Positions 1 to 8,300 of a DNA stretch of 30,404 bases are shown here, in pieces (positions within the stretch are counted from its first letter, which is position 1; each line of letters begins with the position of its first letter). The stretch lies in the IMG/VR virus record IMGVR_UViG_3300046777_000109, positions 1-30,404 of that record. The stretch is one strand, 5' to 3'. The notes beneath the pieces were generated by a model. That model was given only the letters and a program-made list of their open reading frames with translations, was not told where the DNA came from and made no database searches. The translations under genes were made by a program, and so were the position numbers. This stretch comes from a virus.

Positions 1-1
1 C

Positions 2-628
2 TATTACAGAGGCATCAAAGATCAGATGCTTGTGCAAGCGGCTGGTGAACAAATCAGTGCTGTAAACGCCGCTGCAAAGTTAACAAAGTTGTTACAAATA
101 TCGGGAGGGGCTGTCTATTCAGACAACCATGAGGTGGTGGAGTTTGATGTATCACCACGTCTAGCCACCCTTATGGAGGTACTAGATGAGACCGAGCATA
201 AGGTTATTATCTTCGTACCGTTTAAGCACACCATTGAGTTGGTTGCTAATCACTTAACTAACCAAGGAGTCACTAATGAAATAATTAACGGAGAGGTACC
301 CGCTAAAGAGCGGTCAAACATTATCAGTCGGTTTCAAACAACCGAGTTCCCACGAGTTTTAATTATTCAACCACAGTCCGCATCGCATGGTGTTACGCTA
401 ACTGCCGCCGATACAGTAGTTTTCTGGTCGCCGGTCATGAGTGTAGAAACATACTTGCAGTGCGTAGCTCGTATTGATCGTGTCGGTCAGGTTAACAAGA
501 TGACAGTAGTTCATCTACAAGGCTCTGAAATAGAAAGAAAAATGTATCAAATGTTGCAGAGCAAGATAGATAGCCACGAGAAGTTGGTTGATTTATACAA
601 GGAAGAGTTAGGAATAAAAGATGAATAA
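2..628 (+). CDS. SNF2-family DNA helicase/translocase, C-terminal part (5' end outside window)
   Basis: This is the second RecA-like lobe of a superfamily 2, SNF2-type ATP-dependent DNA translocase. The reading frame is open from base 2, before the first ATG at 26, and the preceding residues (YYRGIKDQ) fit the family, so the gene starts upstream of the window. Visible signatures are KVIIFVPF (motif IV region, 200-223), the segment SHGVTLTAADTVVFWSP (motif V region) and QCVARIDRVGQ at 458-490, a good match to SNF2 motif VI with its arginine finger. The ATP-binding lobe with Walker A and B is missing here. The role is inferred: unwinding or remodelling DNA during phage replication or recombination, next to a primase-helicase 1.6 kb downstream. 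The stop overlaps the next gene by 8 bases, so the two are probably translationally coupled. Confidence 0.9.
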   Translation, partial: YYRGIKDQMLVQAAGEQISAVNAAAKLTKLLQISGGAVYSDNHEVVEFDVSPRLATLMEVLDETEHKVIIFVPFKHTIELVANHLTNQGVTNEIINGEVPAKERSNIISRFQTTEFPRVLIIQPQSASHGVTLTAADTVVFWSPVMSVETYLQCVARIDRVGQVNKMTVVHLQGSEIERKMYQMLQSKIDSHEKLVDLYKEELGIKDE

Positions 629-1019
629 TTTAGAAGAATTAGTAAAAGCGTACTTGACAATAAGAACAGAGCGTGAAAAAATTCTTCATGAGTATGAAGA
701 ACAAGATAAGAAATTAAAGGAAGACATGGCCCTCATCGAACAGTCGATGCTTATCGTATGTAATGATACTAATGCAGACAGCATTAAGACTCAACACGGC
801 ACTGTTATTCGCAAACTCAATGAGCGTTTTTATTGCAACGACTGGGACAATTTTAGGCAGTTTGTCCTAGACAACGAAGCCGTTGAACTGCTGGAGCGTC
901 GTATCCATCAGAGCAACTTCAAAGAATTTATGTCCGAGCATCAGCAAGATGGTTTGCCGCCCGGTGTAAATGTAATGCGGGAATTCGGGATAGTAGTCCG
1001 CAAACCCGCCTCTAGTTAA
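621..1019 (+). CDS. conserved phage protein of unknown function, coiled-coil N-terminus (replication module)
   Basis: A 132-residue cytoplasmic protein. Residues 1-45 are charged and predicted to form a coiled coil (repeated K, E, L spacing). They are followed by a compact domain containing HGTVIRKL, a WDNF segment and an acidic ELLERR helix, and a tail with LPPGVNV. This layout (short coiled coil, a segment on toxin-like 'tksGTv' strands, the LERR helix and LPPGvnv) resembles a small family common beside phage replication genes; I know of no proven function for it. The start at 621 lies inside the helicase stop region (ATGAATAA), which suggests coupling. It has no signal peptide and no cysteine cluster. 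Position between a helicase and a putative DNA-binding protein suggests a replication or recombination accessory, which is inference only. Confidence 0.8.
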   Translation: MNNLEELVKAYLTIRTEREKILHEYEEQDKKLKEDMALIEQSMLIVCNDTNADSIKTQHGTVIRKLNERFYCNDWDNFRQFVLDNEAVELLERRIHQSNFKEFMSEHQQDGLPPGVNVMREFGIVVRKPASS

Positions 1020-1039
1020 ATTTAGTTAAAGGAGTAGTC

Positions 1040-1897
1040 ATGAGTACAGAGTTAAGCGTAGTAAATCTAAGTGCCCTAGCAACAACGGGTGGTCTTGACG
1101 AAGATACCCTAGCCGTAGCAGGGGGCAACCGTCAGGGTAATAAGCGCATCTCCATCAAAGGTGGGGTGTTCCGCAAGTATGCTGGTGGCAAAGAAATCGG
1201 TGCTATTGAAGACCGCCATATGAATGTCATCATTGTTAAAATGGCACACAAAGCCTCACGTATGTTTTACGACAAAGGCTACAAAGAAGGGGAGAAAGTA
1301 TCCCCAGCTTGTTGGTCTAGTGACTCAGATAAACCCGATGAGGGAGTTAAAAATCCAGTCGCATCTAGTTGTACAACTTGTCCAAATAGCGCAAAGGGTT
1401 CAGGAGAGAACGGTTTAGGAACCAAGTGCAAGCTGTCATGGCGCACCGCAGTCGTGTTACCGCAAGACCCAGCAGGTGATGTTATGCAGTTAGTTCTCCC
1501 AGCTACCTCAGCGTTTGGCAAGGAAGATAATGGTCGTTGGCCTTTCCGTCCGTACATCCAGCACTTAGCGTCACACAATGTGTCAGCGGGCCGGGTGATT
1601 ACTAAGATGGCTTTCGATACAAAATCTCCTACGCCAAAAGTATTGTTCTCTCCAGTAGGTGCTGTACCTGATGATCAGTTAGATACAATTGCCCGTCAGG
1701 CAAAAAGCGCCGCTGCCGAAGCTGCAATTAAGCTCAATGTTTTCCAAACGGACAGCACTGGGGAAGAGGCAGTTGAGGTGGCACAACCTGATGTACCTGA
1801 GCCAGTTAAGCGTGATTCAGGCGCTCCCGCTGGTGAAAAGGCTAAGGATGTGTCAGATGTAGTCAAAAAATGGTCTAAAAAGACCGCCGCTGTTTAA
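1040..1897 (+). CDS. four-cysteine phage protein, possible zinc- and DNA-binding replication accessory
   Basis: A 285-residue protein with exactly four cysteines, C91, C111, C114 and C130, in the arrangement C-x19-C-x2-C-x15-C within about 40 residues. This looks like a single structural zinc site. The central part (about 35-200) is mixed strand and helix. The tail (about 235-285) is Ala/Pro/Glu/Lys-rich and probably disordered, ending in the basic segment KKWSKK. A strong Shine-Dalgarno (GGAG, 1031-1034) sits five bases before the ATG. I do not recognise a named domain. Proteins with this Cys pattern occur in phage replication modules, sometimes next to primase-helicases, and a single-stranded DNA-binding role would fit the location. 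However, the acidic C-terminal tail typical of SSB proteins is absent, so this is a weak inference. Confidence 0.8.
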   Translation: MSTELSVVNLSALATTGGLDEDTLAVAGGNRQGNKRISIKGGVFRKYAGGKEIGAIEDRHMNVIIVKMAHKASRMFYDKGYKEGEKVSPACWSSDSDKPDEGVKNPVASSCTTCPNSAKGSGENGLGTKCKLSWRTAVVLPQDPAGDVMQLVLPATSAFGKEDNGRWPFRPYIQHLASHNVSAGRVITKMAFDTKSPTPKVLFSPVGAVPDDQLDTIARQAKSAAAEAAIKLNVFQTDSTGEEAVEVAQPDVPEPVKRDSGAPAGEKAKDVSDVVKKWSKKTAAV

Positions 1898-1907
1898 GGA
1901 GTAAGGA

Positions 1908-2219
1908 ATGCCACGGACGTATAGTCAAGAGTTTGTCGACGAAGTAAACAAGCAAAACCCCAATGAACCGGGGATTGCTTTGGCGCAAGCCTGTGTAAAA
2001 GCTAACCTTCCAGCGAAGTATGTAGCAGTTGCACTAAAAGTTACAAGAATGACACTCTATAGCTGGTTCCGTGGCAAACCAATCCGTCACAAGAACAAGC
2101 AGTTAGCCGAAGTATTTACCGATCTAGTCGAAAGCGACACAGCCAAAGGGGTGTTGCCTGCAAAGAGTACCCAAGAAGCCAAGGCTTATATAGAGGAGAT
2201 GATTGGTCAAAAGATTTAA
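1908..2219 (+). CDS. small helix-turn-helix DNA-binding protein
   Basis: A 103-residue protein. Residues about 36-57 (AKYVAVALKVTRMTLYSWF, followed by RGKPIR) have the pattern of a helix-turn-helix: helix, turn at KVT, then a recognition helix that includes the typical aromatic W. The N-terminal segment (EFVDEVNKQNP) and the C-terminal helix (AKAYIEEMI) are conserved features of a small phage family that I recognise only by look. A GGAG-like Shine-Dalgarno overlaps the stop of the upstream gene (TAAGGAG). It probably binds DNA as a transcription regulator, or possibly as an origin-binding accessory. It is the last gene before an intrinsic terminator, a position where a regulator of early expression could act. 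Its operator is not identifiable here. Confidence 0.8.
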   Translation: MPRTYSQEFVDEVNKQNPNEPGIALAQACVKANLPAKYVAVALKVTRMTLYSWFRGKPIRHKNKQLAEVFTDLVESDTAKGVLPAKSTQEAKAYIEEMIGQKI

Positions 2220-2225
2220 ACGGTG

Positions 2226-2236
2226 GGGGAAACCCC
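2226..2236 (+). other. small GC-rich hairpin upstream of the terminator
   Basis: GGGG at 2226-2229 can pair with CCCC at 2233-2236 across an AAA loop, just after the stop of the HTH gene. It is too small to call a terminator alone and has no T-run. It could stabilise the 3' end of the transcript, or it may be chance. Confidence 0.35.
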
Positions 2237-2248
2237 TATTAATTAACC

Positions 2249-2271
2249 AAGGCGGAGCAATCCGCCTTTTT
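2249..2271 (+). terminator. intrinsic (rho-independent) terminator
   Basis: The inverted repeat AAGGCGGA-GCAA-TCCGCCTT forms an eight-pair stem with a GNRA-type tetraloop (stem GGCGGA 2251-2256, loop 2257-2260, TCCGCC 2261-2266) followed directly by TTTTT (2267-2271). It lies in the only sizeable intergenic gap of the window (2220-2284), between the HTH gene and the primase-helicase, and is oriented to stop plus-strand transcription. The downstream gene must be served by read-through, antitermination or an unseen promoter. Confidence 0.85.
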
Positions 2272-2284
2272 AGACTCTGCGCAT

Positions 2285-5128
2285 ATGTTAAAACAATTTT
2301 ACGAGAAAGCATTACCAAAGCAGGGTGTTTATTGCGTTAGCGGAATAGAACAAGAATCTAAAAAAATAACAAACCGTTTTGCTGAAACACTTGAAGATGT
2401 ATTTAAACAAATTGAGAAGATTAAGAAACAAGGATTAAACACTTATGTAGCGTTAGGTTCGTTTGATGGATTTAGTAGGAAGGCAGATAACGGGCTGTTC
2501 TATCGGTCGTTCTTTATTGATCTAGACTGCGGTGAAGACAAAGCCGCCGAAGGCAAAGGTTACGCCAACAAAGACGATGCCCTAGTAGCCTTAGAAAAGT
2601 TTCTTGAGGAATCTGAGTTACCCCCTCCCATAGTCCTAGATTCAGGCACGGGCATCCATGCGTACTGGCTGTTAGAAGAAGACGTTCCTGTCGCTGAATA
2701 TATTCCTTATGCAGAAAAATTTAAGTCTTATGTATTAGCAAGAATCAAAGCTGATGCAGCGGTGATGGCAGATGTGGCACGGATTATGCGTTGCCCTGAG
2801 ACCTTGAACTACAAAACTGACCCCCCGTCAGAAAGTAAGTTTCTTAGCGATGAGATGTTTACCTATAGCTTTGATGCATTCAAAGAGTTCCTTGGTGAGG
2901 CTGAATTAGCGCCTGACGATGTGCTGGCGCATGTAAAGAAGGGTCTAGACGAGGAGACCCGCAAAGCGCTAAACATGGACAACTTTAAGTACGTCTTTGC
3001 GGAAATTGCGGAGAAGAGTCTTAACGGCACCGGGTGTAATCAGATACGTTACATGCTTGAAGAGCCTAATTCTGTGACACGGAATCTGTGGGCTGGAGGC
3101 TTAACCATAGCCGTACATTGCGAAGATGGGGCGACAGCTATCCATCAGATGTCTGAAGATTACGAGAACTATAACTATGATGAAACAGAAAAAACTGCCC
3201 ATTCTTTTAATGCTCCAAGAACCTGTGATTGGTTTTACAAAGAAGACCCAAGTAAGTGTGAAGGATGTCCTCACAGAGGAAGAATCAAAACTCCCATCGT
3301 CCTTGGAAAAGAGTTCCAAGTTGCAGCCTCGCCAAGTAAAGAGGACACAGTTTGGCAGGCACCGACTGCCGAAGAAATTCCTACTTTCCCAGACTTCCTA
3401 AGACCGTTTGCACGGGGTATGCATGGCGGTATTTACTTTATGCCCCCACCCAAGGTAGATAAAAAAGGCGTAGTACACAACCAAGTACCAATACAGATTC
3501 TTCCATACGACCTGTATCCTGTTCAGCGTTTGTACAGCAAGATAGATGGTGAGTGCCTAACAATGCGCTTGGTTCTTCCTAATGATGGCAAACGAGAGTT
3601 CTTACTGCCAATGAAACATGCATATGCACAAGAAGAATTTAAAAAAATCATGATTAGTAATGGTGTTATGCCACAAACCGATCATGTGCCACACCTAATG
3701 AACTATGTAATTAAATGGGAACAATACATGATTAACTTTCAAAAAGCCGAAATGATGCGTATGCAGATGGGCTGGACTGAACCTAAGTTTGATGGAGAAT
3801 GGGAAAAGCGTGCTTTTGTAATTGGCAACAGCGAAATTACAGCTAGTGGAGAGATTATTAAGTCAGCTGCTTCTCCTATGGTGCGGATGATTGCCCGTCA
3901 TTTAAAACCTGTGGGGTCGTTTGACAGATGGAAAGCTGCCGCACAAGAGCTAAATAGGCACGAGCTAGAAGTCCATGCATTTGGCATGCTGTGTGGGTTT
4001 GGTTCTCCGCTTATGGAATACATGTCGACTTCAGGCGTTGTGCTTTGTCTTACCGGCGGTTCAGGTAACGCTAAGACTGGTGCAATGTATGCCGGACTAA
4101 GTATCTTTGGCAATCCAAAAGAACTAAGCGTCTTTGACGCAACTGACAACGGTATGACAGGGCGCTATCTAGGGTTGCACAGCTTAATGCTAGGTATCGA
4201 TGAGATTAGTAATAAAGATGGCAAAGTACTTTCTCAGCTGATACATAAAATATCGCACGGTAAAGCCAAGATTAGGATGCAAGCATCTGTTAACGCCGAG
4301 CGTGAATACGAGCAATCAGCGGCACTTATTGCACTCTTTACTAGTAACCACTCAATCTACGGCAAGTTAGAAGCGGAGAAAGCAAATCCTGATGGTGAGG
4401 CAGCTCGTGTAGTTGAGTTTATGGTTAAGAAGCCCAGCATCCTACAGGGTGAGATGGGAGGTACTTTGGGACGGCAGATATTTGATACGTTCCGTACTAA
4501 CTTTGGGCATGCTGGTTTCCCCTATATCCAAGAGGCGTTAAGGCTTGGCGATAACTATATAGAAGACAGGATTGGCTACTGGCGGGAAAGGTTTGTTAGA
4601 GACTTTGGCAACGATAATACCTATCGCTTTTACGAGAACTTAATAACTGCAGCAATGGCTGGGGGCGACATAGCAACATCCGCTAATTTAATAACGCTAG
4701 AGCTAGATCGTATTTATGACGATACTGTTAATCGTATGATTCACGTCCGTGAGAACATTATTAAGGTTAATAAGATTGACTACGAGTCTATCCTTGGTGA
4801 CTTTATGAACATGCACTTACCTAATACGCTGGTTATTAAAGACGGTAAGATGACGTATGAACCTAGGGGCCAACTCGTAGCGCGCTGCGTCTCTGAAGAA
4901 AGTCTTTATCAAGTGTCTAAAACTAAGCTCAAAGAGTACCTACAGCAAAAGCACATCAACGTGCCTGAGTTCGAGGACTATATGAAGCAGAAGAATATCT
5001 TAGTCGACACTAAGAAGGTAAGACTAAGTTCGGGATGGAAGAGCACAGGCAACGCTGAAAACGTCTGGGCTTACAACTTCAAGTCAACCTTACCTGATAT
5101 ACCGTATGGAACCGACGAAGATAATTGA
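2285..5128 (+). CDS. bifunctional primase-helicase (AEP-type primase, zinc segment, DUF927-like AAA+ helicase)
   Basis: A 947-residue replication enzyme expected to make RNA/DNA primers and unwind the template in the cytoplasm. The N-terminal primase-polymerase domain shows FIDLDC (77-82, metal-binding D79 and D81), LDSGTGIHAYWLL (118-130, the sGxGxH motif with H125) and DVARIMRCPETLNYK (163-177, nucleotide-binding arginines). A likely zinc site uses C251, C314, C325 and C328 (CEGCPH). The helicase domain has Walker A GGSGNAKT (591-598), Walker B LMLGIDE (634-640) and a sensor-1-like LFTSN (684-688). The C-terminal 130 residues resemble a winged-helix-type tail. All key residues seen are intact. 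No strong Shine-Dalgarno precedes the ATG. It is separated from the upstream genes by the terminator at 2249-2271. The next gene starts inside its 3' end. Confidence 0.92.
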   Translation: MLKQFYEKALPKQGVYCVSGIEQESKKITNRFAETLEDVFKQIEKIKKQGLNTYVALGSFDGFSRKADNGLFYRSFFIDLDCGEDKAAEGKGYANKDDALVALEKFLEESELPPPIVLDSGTGIHAYWLLEEDVPVAEYIPYAEKFKSYVLARIKADAAVMADVARIMRCPETLNYKTDPPSESKFLSDEMFTYSFDAFKEFLGEAELAPDDVLAHVKKGLDEETRKALNMDNFKYVFAEIAEKSLNGTGCNQIRYMLEEPNSVTRNLWAGGLTIAVHCEDGATAIHQMSEDYENYNYDETEKTAHSFNAPRTCDWFYKEDPSKCEGCPHRGRIKTPIVLGKEFQVAASPSKEDTVWQAPTAEEIPTFPDFLRPFARGMHGGIYFMPPPKVDKKGVVHNQVPIQILPYDLYPVQRLYSKIDGECLTMRLVLPNDGKREFLLPMKHAYAQEEFKKIMISNGVMPQTDHVPHLMNYVIKWEQYMINFQKAEMMRMQMGWTEPKFDGEWEKRAFVIGNSEITASGEIIKSAASPMVRMIARHLKPVGSFDRWKAAAQELNRHELEVHAFGMLCGFGSPLMEYMSTSGVVLCLTGGSGNAKTGAMYAGLSIFGNPKELSVFDATDNGMTGRYLGLHSLMLGIDEISNKDGKVLSQLIHKISHGKAKIRMQASVNAEREYEQSAALIALFTSNHSIYGKLEAEKANPDGEAARVVEFMVKKPSILQGEMGGTLGRQIFDTFRTNFGHAGFPYIQEALRLGDNYIEDRIGYWRERFVRDFGNDNTYRFYENLITAAMAGGDIATSANLITLELDRIYDDTVNRMIHVRENIIKVNKIDYESILGDFMNMHLPNTLVIKDGKMTYEPRGQLVARCVSEESLYQVSKTKLKEYLQQKHINVPEFEDYMKQKNILVDTKKVRLSSGWKSTGNAENVWAYNFKSTLPDIPYGTDEDN

Positions 5129-5312
5129 ACCTGAATGGCTGTTGCCATTTGAAAATATGGAGATTGGGGATAGTTTCTTTATCCCCACCATGCGTCCGCC
5201 TGAGCTTATTTATTCTATTGACTGTGGTGCCAAGCGTGCCGGCGTCCGTGTAAAGTCATACGTTACAACTAAAGAAGGGTACATCGGCGTACGCTGCTGG
5301 CGCACAGGTTAA
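5106..5312 (+). CDS. small conserved phage protein of unknown function
   Basis: A 68-residue protein that begins 23 bases before the primase-helicase stop. It has a core MEIGDSFFIPT (from residue 18) and the ending GYIGVRCWRTG. This two-part pattern (MeiGdSFfvP ... GvRVWR) is a small family frequent next to phage primase or helicase genes; I know no function for it. An alternative start at the internal Met18 would remove the N-terminal segment, but relatives usually carry a short lead before this Met, so 5106 is kept. It has no membrane segment and a single pair of cysteines (C40, C64 approximately). Its stop overlaps that of the convergent giant gene. Confidence 0.75.
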   Translation: MEPTKIIEPEWLLPFENMEIGDSFFIPTMRPPELIYSIDCGAKRAGVRVKSYVTTKEGYIGVRCWRTG

Positions 5313-8300
5313 GGCTTTAGGCCGTATGCCTCGTATGTTTGTTTCATGTTGTACTTAATAATATTTTGAGATAAAGCATTTACTTTAAGCATTTCAGATT
5401 TATCTTTTGGCGTTAAATTTTGATCGCGTCTAATACGATTAGCTTCTTCACGAAGATCTTTTAGTTGGCTGCCTACAGTGTCTTTATATATTTCAACAAC
5501 GGCTTCTATAAAAGGATCATCAGCTAATATCTTAGAATACAGTTCTGGCTTAGTCTCAGCAGCTGCAAGTTTTCTTTGTTTCTCTTCGATCTTAGCTTCA
5601 AGCTTTTTAAACTCACGGCTATCTACGTTAGGCACGGCGCCAATAAACGAACCAACAAGTGGTAAATCTGTTTTAGCCTTAAATTCTTTTGTGCCACCAA
5701 TTAAATACGAAGCGTTGACAATAGCATCAACAACCCGTGCCGGGCCGTCTATATAACTATTGGCGAGGAAATAAAGAGTATTAGGTGATATATCAATAGA
5801 TCCAGCGCTTGACTCAAATAAATTAGTAGCTAAGATTTTATAAGTCTCTGGAATGTGGTCACTACCAAGATATGCATCCCCCATGCGGCGGTTAGAGTCA
5901 TTGTAGATGTCTTGTCCAAGACCATTCTTATTCATAACAAACTCAACCAAAGGACGTAATGTGCTTGGTGTTAATGAGTCTGCTATCCACGCCGCTGGGT
6001 TATCGCTAATTGGCATACGAGATACTGGGATTGGCACAAAGGAGTCCAGCATAATCTGTGTTGCAAAATTACCCAACGCATCGCCAATTGACTGTTGACC
6101 CGACATAACCCCAGCAAGTTGCGCCCCGCCAGATGCAAACGCGCCAAGTCCAAAGCCCCAAGGCACCTGTAATGGATTTTCAAACCCAGGAATGTAAAAC
6201 CGAGCAAAGCGAGTCCACTGGCTCATGTCATCGTTCATGACCTTGTTTCTGCCCAAGTCATCTTCATCCGCTGCCATTATTGCCATGTAGTAAGCAAGCG
6301 CACCAGCTCCTCCTAAAGCAAGAGTCATGTAACGTGCAGCTTTTTGTCTTGCGGCATAGTTAGCTTTAAATTCAGCCAATGCGGCTGGGTCTTTTGAAAT
6401 TCTTTCTGGCAGCGCAGCAACAACTTTATCTAGATTTTGGAATGCTGGGGCAACAGCCTCAATAGCACGGACGGCGCCTGTAGCAGAAGGACGGAAGAAC
6501 ATAAACGCAGCGCCCATTTCTCTACCGTATTTACCGACTTGCTCAAAGTTAGCTAGATTCTTAGCGTAGGCAGCAGCACGTACCTTGGCAGCAGTTTCAG
6601 TTGCACCATGATCTCTAAAATTCTTCTTAGCGATAGCATACGCTGCGGAGCGGCTAGCCAATTCAAACATATCAGTCCAAATGTCAACTAATCTATTGAA
6701 TTGATCCCAAGTCTTAATTACTCCGCCACGCCCTACTTCTTTATATAGTTTTTCAGCGTTGGACTTTAGCGAGATACCTTGGAGGTACTGCACCATGCCG
6801 CCCTCTTCGATAAACTCAACCATCTCTTTATAGATAGGATCTTTCTTAGCAAGCTCCCTAATCTTGGTGTAGTCTTTGGTTTCATACAGTCTGGCAATCT
6901 TCATGCCCTTACCTAAGCTATTGCCGGTTACTACTTTATTAGCAATTTGCGTAATAAATCTTGCGGCTTCTCCTGGACCCATCTCAGCACCAATTGCCCA
7001 AGCGTTAGTCAATGCGTCACGCACAAAGTTTAGCGGGGCAAAGTTGTAGTTATAGCGGGTATGCATCATACCTAGGCTACTTGTAATCTTATTAGCAACG
7101 TTAGTTAACGAGTTAGTATCCTTATATGTACGGCGAATTGCTTCACGCAAAGACTTATCTCGGATAGCAATAACGTCAATACTTCCATCTTCGTTGTAGT
7201 GGAATATGGTGTTTTCTTTGGGTAGCGCTTTTAAAATGTTCTCGTCTTGACGTTCTTCAAAGGTAATACGCTGTAAGACTTCGCCTTCTAAAAGTCCTTG
7301 TCCGTCAGGATTTAGATCGACTTTCTTGCCGTCAACAGTCTTTGTACTCTTACCTACAGAGTTCTTAATAGCTTGAGTAAGTTCTTTTCTGCCAGCACGC
7401 ATTGCTGCACGTACAGCATCTGACATAGATTGGAGTATTGGATTGTCAGAGACAGACACACGCCCATCAAACCCGTGAGCAACTTCTTGTAACTCTTTAC
7501 CCATCTTGGCGCTGTCAAAATCCATCATTTCGTCAGCTTCGGAATGCTTATCGACACCTTTTAAAGGCACATAGTTTTCAAACCCGTAGAAAGCTACACG
7601 GTTACTAACCGGCTGTGACCAGTAGTTGGCTGCCTTATTAAGGTCCGTAGTAACCCTATGCAGTTCTTTAACTTGTGCAAACACATCATCTACTAAAGCT
7701 TTAATCTTAGGGTCAAGTGCTTCGTATTTTAATCTTTTAGCTCCAGCGGCTTTTGGACTTACGCCGGTTGCGTTGTAATCTTCGTGAGTAGGATCAACAG
7801 TTTTTTTGCCAGACGGGCTAAAACCAGCTGGGGTTACGTATTTAGTATTAGGTATTTGTTTGCCGTTGGCATCCGTTGTGAAGACGATAGTATTTAACTC
7901 AGACCTAAGAGCTCTTGCCTGAGCATCCGTAATAGTCTTAGTGTTTAGGATCTTCATGATCTGCGCACGGCGATCAGCAGCGCTAATCATAGTGCCGCCT
8001 TGCGGTATGTCTTTTATAGTAGACAGCGGTACCGTCATAACGTACTTAGCTAGGCGACGCTCAGGATCGTGTAAGGCTTCTGCAATTCGATGCAGCATAT
8101 CCATGACATCTTTCATTTCCATGCCAGTAGTCTTAGACAACTCATACACGGCGGTATTTAGCTTCTCGTAGGTACCTTCTACAAACTCATTAAATATGTT
8201 CTTGGCGCGGCTAGTACTTAAGGTAAGCTGATCGTAGATGTTATTGATCTTGTTTTTACCTTCGTATATGGTTTTATTAGCTAAGTCATTTAGATCCTGC

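Noticed and set aside
1279-1578. 99-codon minus-strand frame within the four-cysteine gene
   Set aside because: It lies wholly within a better-supported gene, has no ribosome site and no recognisable product.
5313-5335. Possible terminator at the convergent junction (AGGC ... GCCT)
   Set aside because: Only a four-pair stem with a large loop and no T-run on either strand.
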